Shown in pieces: positions 32,098 through 43,818 of a DNA stretch of 64,000 nt. Location of the stretch: contig NC_081546.1 of NCBI RefSeq assembly GCF_901000735.1, forward strand, positions 29,159,900-29,223,899. The letters are read 5' to 3'. The DNA comes from Corylus avellana (Eukaryota > Streptophyta > Magnoliopsida > Fagales > Betulaceae). Made by a program: the position numbers and the translations under genes. Positions within the stretch are counted from its first letter, which is position 1; each line of letters opens with the position of its first letter. The notes beneath the pieces are model-generated. The model was not told where the DNA came from. It saw nothing but the letters and a program-made list of their open reading frames with translations, and did no database searches.

Positions 32098-32390
32098 AAT
32101 TAAAAGGCGGGAAAGGGAGACTAGTGTAATTTCCTCCCTTGGGCATGACCATCGGGGTTCCCACCCACTATGAAATGTTCGGTTTGAGCCATACCTACTG
32201 TCTAGGAAGGTGAGTCCATCACCACAGTCCCACCAAAGTGCAAGTTGGTAAAGCCCTTTCTTAGTAGCATCTGGTTTGCGGACTACTACCGCAAGCGGAT
32301 TCGAACCCGTGACTCCTAGGAAGAAAGGAATGAGAGAATTGAACCTTATCTACTGCTGCTTTACCAACTCAACTACCACCTTGGTGGTCA
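32098..32390 (-). mobile_element. tRNA-derived SINE (Au-like)
   Basis: On the minus strand the element opens CCACCAAGGTGGTAGTTGAG, with GTTGAGTTGGTAAAG as an A-box-like element, and has a perfect B-box-like GGGTTCGAATCC (32297-32308 on the plus strand). A conserved-looking body follows to a 3' end rich in T near 32098. The box spacing and body are those of plant Au-type SINEs; no cloverleaf tRNA is formed. Confidence 0.7.
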
Positions 32391-32739
32391 TCCTTAATTA
32401 TTTAGTAAATAAAGTGATAGAACTACTAAAACACACAATTAAGATTGTTTTTCGTGATCTTGTCCAGGTGTGACTTTTAACTATTTCAGATGAGTAGTCC
32501 CAGCCATAAGTCTCCTTGTCCAAACTTGTTCCAAACGAGCGAGCTACCGAATGAATGTCTCGAATTTCCTGATCAAGACTTGTTCTGAACAAGCTACCAA
32601 ACAAGTTTCTTGAATCTTTATGTTAAACGACTTGCCCAAACCTGAACCAACCCCATTCGGAACAAAGCTCACTAGATCCCTTTCTATTGTCCTCCCAATA
32701 AACTCATCTAGACAGGTTTTAGACCTCATCCGGACACCA

Positions 32740-33152
32740 ATGTTACGATAATAGATACTTCAAGGAAATATATTATCTCACAAAGTTATCTAGTTATCTT
32801 CATTATATGGGTATTTTAGCAAGGATCTTTTAGTTGTTTGTTTTTTAGTAGTAGTAATAGTAAATAAGGAGTGCATCTTTGCATCTCCATAAGACGTCTA
32901 CAAGTAGTTATCTATTTATTTACTTTAGAGTTGATATTACACTAGTCATATGTGTTAAGAGTTAATGTTGCCTAGCACTACGGTGCACTTGTTGGAGTAG
33001 GAGTTTATCTCCAATTATTGTAGGAGTTTTACTCAAAGTCCAAATCGTATATTTTCTATTTAAAGGGTGATCAATGAATAAAGAGAAAGCAGAAAATTAA
33101 TCAATTTCTTCAGAATTCAAAATATACATCTAGATTTCTTTAGAATCTAACA
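32740..33152. repeat. possible solo-LTR remnant
   Basis: The 3' part ends AATCTAACA and TGTTGGAG stands at 32990, the kind of complementary ends seen on Copia LTRs; a leader-like AATAAAGAGAAAGC precedes the end. No 5-bp target duplication was found, so this is tentative. Confidence 0.25.
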
Positions 33153-34240
33153 AACGTCCTCCCCTGTTTTCTTCAAATAGACTGCTTACCACATTCTTTA
33201 TTTTTCATAAATTTTAAAAGATTTTGCTTTTCTGATCTTTAAATTGTTTAAGACTTTTTTTGAATAAGCTTATGAACTGATGGTTTGTTTTCATCACTTG
33301 ACATCGATTTGATGCGTTGTGATCACTTTCTGAACTTGCACCTTGAGTGTAGAGCTAGGGGCCTGAGATTCCTCACAAGAGAAGACTTCCTTTGCCCCTA
33401 TTCCCATTAGAAGGGCAAGACTGATGTGCATATACCCCGACAAATTCATCACAAGGGTTTGTTTTAGAGTGGGATTTTTTTTTTCTTGGTTGTAATGTAA
33501 TATAAAGTTAAAAGTAGTTTTCATATTTTGTATTTTAAATTTTTTATTAATATTTTTATTTTTATTTTAAAAGAAATACAAAAACCTACCAAACGAGCTT
33601 ATGACAGAGTTGTCAGAAAGTTCAATTTTTTTCTTGAGTGGGAAAACAATTAATTTACCATTTGGCATTTCTCCTCGTAACATTTTTTTTTCTTTCTAAG
33701 AAATAACATTTTTCTTTTTTGTTGTCATATCGTTGGTCCCACTATCATCCTTGCTTTCTTTTGTTCTGATTATTGATCCTCGAAAGTGGTAGACACTTAT
33801 CCAATTAAAAGGATCGAAGAAGAATCAGTTAGGCAAAATAAGAAAGTAAAATGGTCGTAAAAAAATTGAAAAAATCATTTTGTCCTCCTATATTATATTA
33901 ACCGGTTCCTCCATTTTATTTGAAATTGAGAGGTTTTCATTTCTTAAAAGTCTTTTTCATCTTGCATAAAAAAATAAAAATAAAAATAAAAAAATAAAAA
34001 AAAAGAAAAGAAAAGTATTTTCCAATCATCTTGACTAATGCTTAGGATGTACGTGGTAGTTTTAATTTGCTATTGCTCGACTTATGAATGTATCAAATTT
34101 AAGTCTTCACATGCAAGACTAGCCCGGGCGTGACTAGCTAACAAGGCTGCATGGCTAAACGACATTGACAGTTTTATATATAGACCATCTGGGCCGGAGG
34201 AAATTTCTGTTCTATTTGCAAATAAGTCTAAAAGATGCGT
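33153..34240. other. intergenic DNA, no gene recognised
   Basis: AT-rich, with an AAATAAAAATAAA-type run at 33966-34010. A 76-codon minus-strand open stretch at 33294-33524 has no recognisable domain. Confidence 0.4.
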
Positions 34241-34244
34241 TTTT

Positions 34245-34500
34245 TTTTTTTTTTTTAACAAGCCGAAATCCATTAAAGCAGTTGCAGAAAAAGATTACAG
34301 GACAGACACAAAAAGTTAATAATCTTAGACAGATTAACCCAATCCAAACAGATTACAAACTCTTCAAAACAGGTAAAAATGGAAGTCATCTGCGAATGCA
34401 GCTCAAGAAAACCCTTGCCAAAATGTTTCCAAAAAAGAAACCAAAAATAAAAGAAAAAAAGAGCCACTTCACTTATGAAGAGACTAAAGCCTAACCACAA
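34245..34500 (-). repeat. retroposon 3'-end fragment (LINE-like), second copy
   Basis: It begins after a T-run (34239-34256) with AACAAGCCGAAATCCATTAAA and shares an ordered set of words with 28190-28420. Confidence 0.45.
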
Positions 34501-35419
34501 CGATACAAAAAAAAAAAACCAGTGCGTGGTGAACAAATTTTGGACAGAGATAAAATGCTTAAGGCGTTAGATAAGGCTTCCGAGGAGGTAGATATGGTCT
34601 CCAAAGAGACATTTTTGGCCTATGAGGAGGCAAGAAGGGGAGGGGGGAGGAAAGGATCCGGATCCCTTCCAATTGGAGAGAAATTGGAGATTCTCCAATT
34701 GTTAATCGTGACCTTTCATTTTAAAGCCAATAGTTTATAAAATTATTTAAACCTTGGTAAAACAAAAGCCAGCATTTTATAGACCATTGGAGGTGATCTC
34801 AATCCGGGAAGAAAAGGGAAATAGAGGAAAAAGTGCATTAATGTCCATACAATTTCTTAATGCCAGACTTGGGTTGGATTTTAAAAATCAACCCACAAGT
34901 TGATATGAATTATATGGGCCCTATAGTCTAATTTTTCATAGCTATTGGCAATCTGATTTTTCAGCAAAAGAAAAGGTGATTAATAGCCTCACAAAGCGGA
35001 GGTCACTAGTTTGAATCTCATTTCCCTTATGTGAACATGTAAAATAAATAAATAAATAAAATAAAAATTTAGCACATACCCGGAGGAACTTGCCTGGAAA
35101 AGTGAAAACGAGACCTTCTGAGTTTGATTTGATTTTGACTGCGAGGAGGAAAAGGAATTGATATGAGGTCCATCATTTAAAATTAAGGGTTAAATATGTT
35201 TTTGCCCCTTATATTTTAATAACTCTATTTTTTGTTTTTATCACGGCTAGTACGTACTTTGGTTATGGATAAAGACGGAGATAATACTTCCATCTAACAT
35301 ATGTTCAAAATTTGATGAAAATTTTCATCAGCACCCCTATAACTTAACACGTGTCCATATACTTAATTAAAAATTAAAATGATAAAAATTCTTTTTTTTT
35401 TTTCTTTTTTTTTTAAAAA

Positions 35420-35765
35420 GACCCCTTAAATTTGAAAATCTCTCAATTTAACCCTTGAACTTTCAATTTCAACCAATTTATCCCTCCGTCAGATTTTAAA
35501 TGTTGAAAAAGTAATGTTTATTCCCATGACTTTTTTATAAAATTCTAAATTGACCATTAATTTCAATTTTTTTTTTTTTTTTAAAAAAAAGGGTAATTTG
35601 GTATTTTTAGGCATTTTCGTTAGAAGTTAACGGCTAAAACTAATAGATCGGGTAAATTGATTGAAATTGAAAGTTTATGGGTATAAATTGAGAGTTTTTG
35701 AATTTTGGAGAGTCTTCTCAAAACACACGGTAGTTCATGGGTTTAAAGTGAAAATTTCCCTAAAA
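35420..35765. mobile_element. inverted-repeat element with AATTTGAAAATCTCTCAATTT arms
   Basis: The left arm (CTCTCAATTTAACCC, ACTTTCAATTTCAACCAATTTA) is inverted in the right arm (TAAATTGATTGAAATTGAAAG, AAATTGAGAG). The centre has T and A runs. It resembles the element at 39597-40003 in arrangement and wording. Confidence 0.5.
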
Positions 35766-36129
35766 ATAATAATAATAATGTAGGCCATTAAATCTAGCCT
35801 CATGGATATAGGATGATATTTACCTACATCTTTGGTAAAAATAAAAATAAAGAAAATGACAAAAATAATATTTGAGTAGCGTTGCTCGATCAGAATTCTA
35901 CATGTTCTCGGCCAATAAAAGTAAAAGAAAATCTACCAAAGTAGAGAGCAAATCCACCGAATTATTAGCTTTGATTTAGATAGGAGAGGTGCTTGCTTAA
36001 AGGTCCAAAGAAACCAATGCAAAAGGCCATAAATGTTGTCAGATGGGCGTTGGCCGAGAAGGGGTGGATAGGATACGTTATCAAAATGCCCATCATTTAC
36101 TAAGGAGGTTACTTTTTGTCAAAAGCCAT

Positions 36130-36465
36130 AAATATTGGGAGTTGGGAGTTAGGCTTATTAATTGCTTAGGATAGAATGTGATAGATTATTTTATTATTTT
36201 CTTTTCCTATACATAGGAAGCTTGTAAACGTTCGTTAGAACTTAGAACAACTTCAACCATGATATTTTGAAATCAATCAAATTTGAGATTTCTCTCAACT
36301 TTCTCTGTGGAGAATTATCTTTCAACCTGCGGGTTGTGCTGCAATGTGAGGATTGTGTTTTCTTTTCTTGTTTAAGAGATGAAGCTAGAAGCTCTTAAAC
36401 TTTTGTTACCAAGTCTTCGGCTGCGTCACCCATCTCCATCTTCATAGTAAATCCGGCTCAACAAT
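36130..36465. repeat. LTR-like remnant upstream of the DC1 gene
   Basis: A run with TATACATAGG, CTTGTAAACG and GAGAATTATCTTTC followed by AAGTCTTCGGCTGCGTCACCC resembles the transcribed end of a plant LTR. Neither end nor a target duplication could be fixed. Confidence 0.25.
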
Positions 36466-36621
36466 GTCCCACCGCCAACCATCCTTGCCTTTTCTTATCC
36501 TCTGATTATTGATCATCTTTTAACTCTTTCCAAGCCTTTCCATCGCATGGCAGAAGTAGCAGATAAGTTTTAAGCCGATCTTAACGTTTATCCGAAGCCA
36601 AATTCCAGATTTTTTCAAGCT

Positions 36622-37342
36622 GTGAGTATCAATTTGTGCCTGCTTATGTGATCATTTGAGTATCTTTTCCTTTTTGGTTTTCCTATATCAAATAGTGGGC
36701 TAGTTTTTACTCTGAAAACATATCTGCTACTCTGAAAACTTACCTGCTAGTTTTTCCTTATGTGATCATTTGAGTATCTTTTCCTTTTTGGTTTTCCTAT
36801 ATCAAATAGTGGGCTAGTTTTTACTCTGAAAACATATCTGCTACTGCTTTTTAAAAGGTATTTTTTGTTTTTTGTTTTATTGTTTTTGTGATTAGTTTAT
36901 ATGTTGAATTATTAGTCAATATTTTGCTTCATATATATTTTAAGCTAAGAAGCAAAAATCAGTCCTAAAAAAGTATTAACAAACGAGGCTATATATATGT
37001 TTTAGGAGTCGGAATAAGAGAGCCTTTGGGTCCTGTTTTGCTGTTATTGTTTACTTGAACTGTGGTATGCATTTGTGAGCTTATTTCCCTCATTTGTTAT
37101 CCAACTTCCTTCACTAAACTGGAAGGTCGTTGCTGGTCCCTTTAATATCTATTTATATTGTTTTTTTGCTGATCATGGTACTTGTAATTTGAAGATGATT
37201 GTCTCGTTGTGTTGCAGGGTATGGTTGAAGGCTGTGTTTTGTAAGAGTAATTGGACCTATCTCTTTGGAGAAGAAGTTGATCTGTGTCCATATTTCGGGT
37301 AAGTTTGCCTGCTCAAATATCATTTAAAAGTTTCACCATTAG
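36622..37342 (+). other. spliced 5' leader of the DC1 gene
   Basis: A plausible leader has a donor CT/GTGAGT at 36622, an untranslated exon at 37218-37298 (TTGCAG/GG ... CGG/GTAAGT) and a last acceptor CCATTAG at 37342, eight bases before the ATG. The splice words are good, but there is no transcript evidence. Confidence 0.4.
36643..36845. repeat. direct duplication, period 114 bp
   Basis: About 89 bp from CTTATGTGATCATTTGAG to CATATCTGCTACT occurs twice without visible change (36643-36731 and 36757-36845), with a 25-bp spacer. It lies in the proposed first leader intron. Confidence 0.85.
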
Positions 37343-37350
37343 AGAGGGAG

Positions 37351-39033
37351 ATGGAGCTTCAACATTTCATCCACGAACATCCGTTGATCTTCATCGAAGA
37401 TCTGGTACCGGATCCTTATGATTCTTTTTCTACTCACTATTGCTTTGGTTGCCAGAAACAAGTATCGGGTCCTAATTACAGATGCAAAGAGTGCACTTGG
37501 ATCATCCTTCATAAATCATGTGCAGAACTACCCCGTGAGTTGCGGCACCCGTTGCACCCCAAACATCCCCTTCTTCTCATCAAAGAGAACCAAGTAGGCA
37601 AATGCGAGGGTTGCAATAAAGATCATCTAGACGCCTACAGCTTCATTTACAATTGTTTTGACTGTAATTTTTACCTTGATACAAAATGTGCTTCTCTGCC
37701 GCTCACCACCGAACCTGAAAGTCATGCCCACCCATTGACCCTCATGCGGAGATCTGTCTCTTTCACATGCGATGCTTGTGGGAAACAGGGCAAAGGCATG
37801 TTTTACTCATGTGCTGTCTGTCCATTCTTGGTCCACCTAGAATGTACTTCCTTCCCATTGACTGTCAAGCATATCCGTCACCCCCACCCTCTCAACCTCA
37901 TAACCAACCCTCTTCACAAATCCGACCAACCAGTTTGCGAACTCTGTGTTGAAAGTGTGGACACAAATTACATGGTTTATTATTGCTCTACATGTGATTA
38001 CGTTAACCATCTTCATTGTGCTGCAAATAAGGAACTGTGGGGTGAAACATTTGTGCCGGGATGCCGTGATGAATCCATTGATTCCATTAGTACTTATGTC
38101 GTCTTGAAATCCATACTAGGAGAACCCGTCGAAATCAAACATTTTTGTCATGATCATGACTTAAAGCTTATTGATAAGAAATTTGAGAATTGTGAAAAAT
38201 GTGATGCTTGTATATGGCCTATCTCCACTCCGATTTATAATTGTACTGAATGCAAATTCTTTCTTCACAAATCTTGTGTTGAATTACCCAAAAGAAAGTC
38301 ACACCCACTTCATCAACATCCTCTTGTTCTCCACCAACAGCCCTCGGGCCGACTTCATCCTACGTTTATTTGTAAGGCCTGTGATCGCTTTTGTAATGGT
38401 TTGACCTACCATTGTGACAAATGCAATTTCGACCTTGATGTCCAATGTAGTTTTATGCCTGACAAGTTTAACCATGACGGCCATGAGCACCAACTTATTC
38501 TCTCTAGTGCATCATATTCTGATAAGTGCAGCTCTTGTGACGTGAAACGAACAACCTTCTTTCGTTGTGCTAATTGTGATTTTTCTCTAGATTTCAAATG
38601 CGCTACACTACCACGTACCATAAGATATGGACCGTACGAACAATTATTTACCCTTTGTTATAAAGATGAAGATGATTCTGATAATGAATATTATTGTGAT
38701 ATTTGTGAAGAAAAACGGGATCCAAAGCATTGGTTCTATTATTGTGCGTATCTCAGTTTTTATGCTCATCCCGACTGCATTCTTGGGAAATCTTCATACA
38801 TCAAATGTAGGAGGACTTGTCAATATGGCATGCAAGAACATTGCCTCACTTTGGATGACAGGGGCGAGGGCAACCATCGTCTATGTGATGAATGTGGCAG
38901 TTTTTGCAATGGCTTGACTTATACATGTGTCCGCGGTGATTTGAGTCTTCACAGGTGGTGCTTTCACAAGATTAAAGCACTAACAAGCTGGCTATATACT
39001 CTAGAGGAATATTCCTCTGGAGCATATAGATAA
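37351..39033 (+). CDS. cysteine/histidine-rich DC1-domain protein
   Basis: One exon encodes 560 residues starting MELQHFIHEHPL. It is a string of DC1 (C1-like) modules, each with a leading H..HPL, two CxxC pairs and a closing HxxC: near residues 8-58, 69-117, 124-168, 176-225, 268-314, 318-370, 378-422, then a weaker one at 432-476 and the last at 498-543. The ligands would bind two zinc ions per module. Plant DC1 proteins are mostly linked to stress and hormone responses, and some bind lipids or proteins; nothing here fixes the role. There is no signal peptide or membrane segment. Module eight lacks the HPL lead and has YLSF in place of the usual CxF, as does its partial copy at 48629. A spliced leader seems to precede the start. 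Confidence 0.9.
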   Translation: MELQHFIHEHPLIFIEDLVPDPYDSFSTHYCFGCQKQVSGPNYRCKECTWIILHKSCAELPRELRHPLHPKHPLLLIKENQVGKCEGCNKDHLDAYSFIYNCFDCNFYLDTKCASLPLTTEPESHAHPLTLMRRSVSFTCDACGKQGKGMFYSCAVCPFLVHLECTSFPLTVKHIRHPHPLNLITNPLHKSDQPVCELCVESVDTNYMVYYCSTCDYVNHLHCAANKELWGETFVPGCRDESIDSISTYVVLKSILGEPVEIKHFCHDHDLKLIDKKFENCEKCDACIWPISTPIYNCTECKFFLHKSCVELPKRKSHPLHQHPLVLHQQPSGRLHPTFICKACDRFCNGLTYHCDKCNFDLDVQCSFMPDKFNHDGHEHQLILSSASYSDKCSSCDVKRTTFFRCANCDFSLDFKCATLPRTIRYGPYEQLFTLCYKDEDDSDNEYYCDICEEKRDPKHWFYYCAYLSFYAHPDCILGKSSYIKCRRTCQYGMQEHCLTLDDRGEGNHRLCDECGSFCNGLTYTCVRGDLSLHRWCFHKIKALTSWLYTLEEYSSGAYR

Positions 39034-39596
39034 GAGGAAGAGGAAGAGGAAGACGGAGACGAAGATGAAGAAGAGAGCAACTTTGAAAAATGAGAAGAAT
39101 AACATTGTATATTATGCTCAAGAGGAAGTGTCTGCATTGAAAAATGCTATTTACTCCAATAGAAGCTATGTACGAGTATTTGTATTGAAATTTTTTGAAG
39201 GTAATTGTTGGGTTGCTTTTAAATTAATGTAGTTAAATGCTTTCCAATAGTGTTGCTGAAGAAGTGCTAGTTGTTTGAAGCTGAAAATTCATTTGGAAAT
39301 TGGGTTCCTGAAGGGATATATATAGATAAATGCTCCGGAAGTGCTACATTCTCTGTTTAGTAGTGTTATTTCTTAAATTTACTTATTATAATATAAGAAA
39401 GATCTGTGTAAAATTGTGATGGGTCATTTAAACTAAAACAAAATACTTTTAATCAGTAAACAAGATTCATTGAAACACAAGTACTTCATGATCGAGAAGT
39501 AATTTTTATGGGCTACAAGTTGCAGTGTCTTGAAAACTAAAGTAAGGCCTCTAAATAACAAGTCATTTAGTAACATAGGAGGAAAAAAACAAGAAA

Positions 39597-40003
39597 GGGT
39601 AACTTCACTGAAGACTTCTGAACTTTCACTCGATTTGACAAATTCCTCCTAAACTTCAAAATCTCACAATTTAGTCCCCTAAACTTTCAATTAATGCTCT
39701 CAAGTTGAACATCTCCATCAAATTTAGCCATTAGAAATACCAAAAAAGACCAAAATATTCCTAATTTTCTTTTTCTTTTTTTAATTTTTTCTTTTAAAAA
39801 AAAAACGTTTTAGAATTGAGTGTAAAGTTGGAATTTTATAAAAAAAAGTCAGGGGTATAAACGTCATTTAACGTTTAAAATCTGAAAAGGAGGTCTAAAT
39901 TAATTGCAATTAAAAGTCCAATGGACTTAAATTGAGAGATTTTGAAGTTTGGAGGGGTTTGTCAAATCGAGTGGAAGTTCAGAAGTTTTCAGTAAAGTTA
40001 CCC
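39597..40003. mobile_element. inverted-repeat element with GGGTAACTTCACTGAA ends
   Basis: The left end GGGTAACTTCACTGAA and the right end TTCAGTAAAGTTACCC are near-perfect inverted complements, and the arms continue for about 100 bp (CACTCGATTTGACAAA and TTTGTCAAATCGAGTG). The related flanks at 43188-43260 and 50080-50130 are continuous without it, so this is an insertion in one paralogous segment. No coding frame is present. Confidence 0.72.
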
Positions 40004-40876
40004 AAAAAAAAAAAAAAAAAAAAAGGAGATGATATTTAGTGTTTGATTGTTATATTTTGAATTTTAAAATTAAATTATAACGAAAAAAAAAAAAAGTTAA
40101 CGTTGCGTTATAGTCTAGTATTTTCTTGAAAGCAGGGCATGTGAAAATAAGTCCAAAAGATGCATTCTTATAGAATAACATTTTATTATGTATCTTTGAT
40201 TTTTTATCAAAAACAAGAACTTTTTATCATGAAGCAACAAATATATCTATATAAAATTATTGCTTATTAATTAAAATTCAAGTAATTTTAAGATAGCTAC
40301 TGAAGATGACAAACATGCATTATGATTAATTATATGGACTTATAATCTACTCATATCATCAAGACTGTCGCAACAGATTTAATAATATATTTAGTCTTAT
40401 AGTAAATTTGTTGCCATATGGTTTAATATTTTAAAATAACATTTTTTTAAGTGTTATTTTAAAATATTACTTATTACTATGTATATCATTAACATTACAA
40501 CAAAACTAAAAATCGATAGTGAAATGGAGCAGATCCTATTCTGCATCAGTCGTAGGTAACTTTTTTTTTTTTTTATAAACCAATTAATGTCGTTTAAACA
40601 GGAACTCGTTTGAGTCCTCTCTTTAGGGTGGTGTCCTACCAGCTTCCGGCTGAGGAGAATCGTGAGTGGAACATATGAAGAGGATGGGGGAGGAGTTGGA
40701 GGCGTTGTGCGGAAGGATATCTCTAACTTTAAAAACATTGTGTTTCACATGGGTTAAGACAAATCTTAATGATGTGTATATAAGTTTTTGGACACGTTCC
40801 TCTTGCAAGTCGGTTTTCAATGGTGAGTTCTTCCCAAAGTTTATATAATTTAGTATCAACGGTTTTGGAGTTTTTG

Positions 40877-40934
<58 letters not shown>

Positions 40935-41179
40935 AACACCCTCTAACCCAAAAGCCTAAGCTAATGAGCTTAAGTCTACTTATGTATATTAAATACTTTT
41001 TTTTAATACATACTTTGTCAATGTGAATTCAACACTAACAAGTGTACTTATAACATGACATGTTTAATTATATAAGTCAAGTTATGATTGACTTCGAAGT
41101 CGCATAGCCATACCTCAATACAACCGAATCCAACACACAAACATGAATTACAACCCCTGATAGGAGTAAACACGAATTA
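40004..41179. other. intergenic DNA downstream of the DC1 gene
   Basis: The stretch 40020-40180 is duplicated at 50120-50300 (TATAGTCTAGTATTTTCTTG is shared). A (TA)n tract follows at 40880-40931. No gene is seen. Confidence 0.5.
40880..40931. repeat. (AT)n microsatellite
   Basis: About 26 uninterrupted AT units. Confidence 0.95.
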
Positions 41180-41688
41180 CACCCCCTTGTAGTACTCCTA
41201 AAAACCTCTTTAACACAGGAACAAAAGTCTTTCTGATGTTGTATTTGAAAAACCTGTGTCATTTGTTTGGCTACAAACCCATCCAATATTAACCCCAAAA
41301 GTCTCGTGGAGTTGTTAATGGCATAATACATTTATGATTCAACCGAGAAAGTAGATGCAAGATATTATGCACATCATTGGACGAAGCTGCTCCAAAAATA
41401 AAACAAAAAGTTTTCAGGCCCTCACTCACGGTAAGATTTCTAAACATCAAAATTATGTCATGTCAACAAGACTAAGGGAGCCTATAGTTTTCATACATGT
41501 ATAACGTTGGACGTCTCTTTTCTTTCCTCCTTTCATATCAAAAAGCCAAATTCAATCAAGTCCACAAATTCCCAAGATGCTGTTCTTTCCACCTGAACTT
41601 GTACGGCTCATAGCAGAACAGAGAGTTTTCACATTAAGTAGATGTATCGATCAAACTCTGGAAACAGATATCGACTCTCTTTCTTACC
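41180..41688. repeat. duplicated upstream flank of the GH18 receptor kinase
   Basis: This aligns with 43320-43818 over most of its length, for example CCCCAAAAGTCT, GAAGCTGCTCCAA, AAGACTAAGGGA and CATACATGTATAAC. It shows that the truncated exon at 41689 arose by segmental duplication with its promoter. Confidence 0.75.
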
Positions 41689-41872
41689 ATGGCATCCAAG
41701 AATATCATCCTCCTCTCCTTCATGTTTCTTTTTCAACATTTGCAGTGCTCTAATGCTCAGAGTTGGATCAAAGCTGGTTATTGGTATGCGCTTTTGCTGA
41801 TATCAACTCCTCCATGTACCTACCTGCTTTCTATCCCCTCCCCTGATGAACAATACCTTCAAACATTGTTGA
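41689..41872 (+). pseudogene. truncated GH18 first exon with a microhomology deletion
   Basis: It opens MASKNIILLSFMFLFQHLQC and runs through QSWIKAGYWYA, almost identical to the receptor kinase at 43819. It then loses 58 bp: TATGC occurs at both ends of the lost piece in the intact paralogue (43915-43919 and 43973-43977), and one copy remains here. Because 58 is not a multiple of three, the frame shifts; homology ends near 41872 after a second small deletion. It has no kinase part and is dead. Confidence 0.85.
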
Positions 41873-43319
41873 TTCCGGCACAATTGTTACCAATACATTG
41901 TTACGTTTGAGCAACAAGTTGCAACTTCCAAAAAAAATTCCATGTAATTTTTCTAGGTCTCTCACTCTGCCTTTGCATCTTGGCTTCTGATCACTTCCTC
42001 ATTCATACTTAAAATTTGAGAAAAAAGCAACACCATAACTCCACTTGCAAGCATGATCTGCCAATACGAAAATGATATTTTCCACTACAAATGCGGACGG
42101 GGAGAATGAGAAAACTAGTGGGAATGCAGTTGGTGTGAATTCAGTCTACAGCGTAATAATATGTCAGGTGGGCGCAGAAATTTGCACTTTTATGAACTTT
42201 TCTTTGCCTTCAAAAAAGAAGAAGGGAGAATGATAGCGATAGAGTCTGAAATAATGTCAACAATTTTTCAATCTTGAATGATGAAGCGATGTTGAAGAGC
42301 CATAATAATATTTTGGGAATCTCCTCCCAAGGTGAAATCCGGGAACTTAAGAGAAACAGCCAAAACAACCGCAAGAGCCGTAACCAACGCCTCCCCGTGG
42401 TGGGATAATAGGAGGGGCTGATTTGAGAGAGTGTCTTAAAACGTCAAAGTAAGAGCAATAACAGCAGATATCCTATTTCACAATGCATTGGGCATTGGAA
42501 ACAGTGTAGCTTCCCAATGGAATATTATACTCCTAAATAAAGTGTTGTCTCTCCTATCTCATTTAGCTCCCATCCATTCTTCCTCTGGTAGGCTGGCAGC
42601 AGCACCCCATCTCCCTTTTTCCCTCACGCCTCTCTCTCTTTCTCTCTCACGTTCTCCCTCCTCTCCCAAAAACACCCAAAAATGCAATCCAAATACGCAC
42701 TCTACCCATTTTGCAGAACCCATGCTTAAAAGAGGGGAGACCGTGTGGGAAAGAGAGATCAAAGAAGACGACGACGGAGGAGCAAACTCAAAAGGGGAAG
42801 GACAACCAATTGAAGCTTAAATCTTGATTTTAATTTTTAACCCAAACGCCAGCTTGAATGAGAAACCCCAAAAGGATGAGTTGCAGATCGCCAACTTGAA
42901 GCTTGAAGCTTGGCTTGGAAAGAAATTTCTTTTGAGGCTTTGATTTTCAACCAATTAAGTATCATTTTTCTCATATTTTTGGACAAGTACAAGAGATTTA
43001 TTCTCGCTGTGAACCTACAAGTCACCGAAAAGGACCACTACAACCCTTGCAGAAAACGGTACGTGTATAGGATAAAATTAAGAAAGTTATTGTCGAGTGT
43101 ATTTGGATAGGAAAGTAAAAAGGAGTTTAGTTTCTTAAATTTAGGGAAAATCGTTGAGTATCTGATACTAGTGCTCTAATCCCTCTGAACAACAAGTCAT
43201 TTAGCGTCATATAAAAAATAAGAAAAGAAAAAAAGGGAGATGCTATTGCTACTGGGTGTTTGATTGTGATATTTTGAATTCTTAAAATTAAATTAGAAAG
43301 TTTAATCTATCTACCATGT
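41873..43319. other. gene-poor stretch separating the two GH18 copies
   Basis: A pyrimidine-rich CTCTCTCTCTTTCTCTC stretch lies at 42630-42665, and a 110-codon plus-strand open frame (42488-42820) without any domain is not called. The part 43188-43300 resembles 40020-40080 and 50080-50170. Confidence 0.4.
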
Positions 43320-43818
43320 ATTGCAACCACTCATAGTACCCCACAAACCCTCTTTAATACCGGAAGAAAAGTCCTGATGATGTTGTCTTTCAAATAGATG
43401 TTTCATTTGTTTGACAACAAGCCCATCCAAAGATTGACCCCAAAAGTCTTGTGGAGTTGTGCTGGCCGGCTTTCGATCATGATGGTTCTACTGAGAAATT
43501 TAATGCAAGATATTGTGCATTTCTTGGACTTGGATGAAGCTGCTCCAAGAAAAAAACAAAAAAGCTGATAGGCCCTTATAGGTATGGTAACATTTCTAAA
43601 TATCAAAGTAATGTCCTGTACGTCATGTCAAGAAGACTAAGGGAACCTATAGTTTTCATACATGTATAACTTGGACGTCTCTTTCTTTCCTCCTTTCATA
43701 TCAAACAACTAAATTCAAGTCCACACAAATTTCCAAGATGCTACTCTCCTCTGCTACAGTTTTGACATTAAGTAGATGTTATCATACCCTGAAAGAGATA
43801 TCAACTAGCTTTCTTTCC

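Noticed and set aside
32281..32390. Possible tRNA gene because of GGGTTCGAATCC
   Set aside because: The box belongs to a SINE; there is no acceptor-stem pairing or cloverleaf around it.
34522..34740. A 72-codon open frame (MRGEQILDRDKML)
   Set aside because: It follows an A run at the end of a retroposon fragment and shows no recognisable domain or conserved partner in the window.
42488..42820. A 110-codon open frame upstream of the receptor kinase
   Set aside because: It consists largely of Ser/Leu/Pro from a CT-rich tract and has no domain or paralogue in the duplicated flank.
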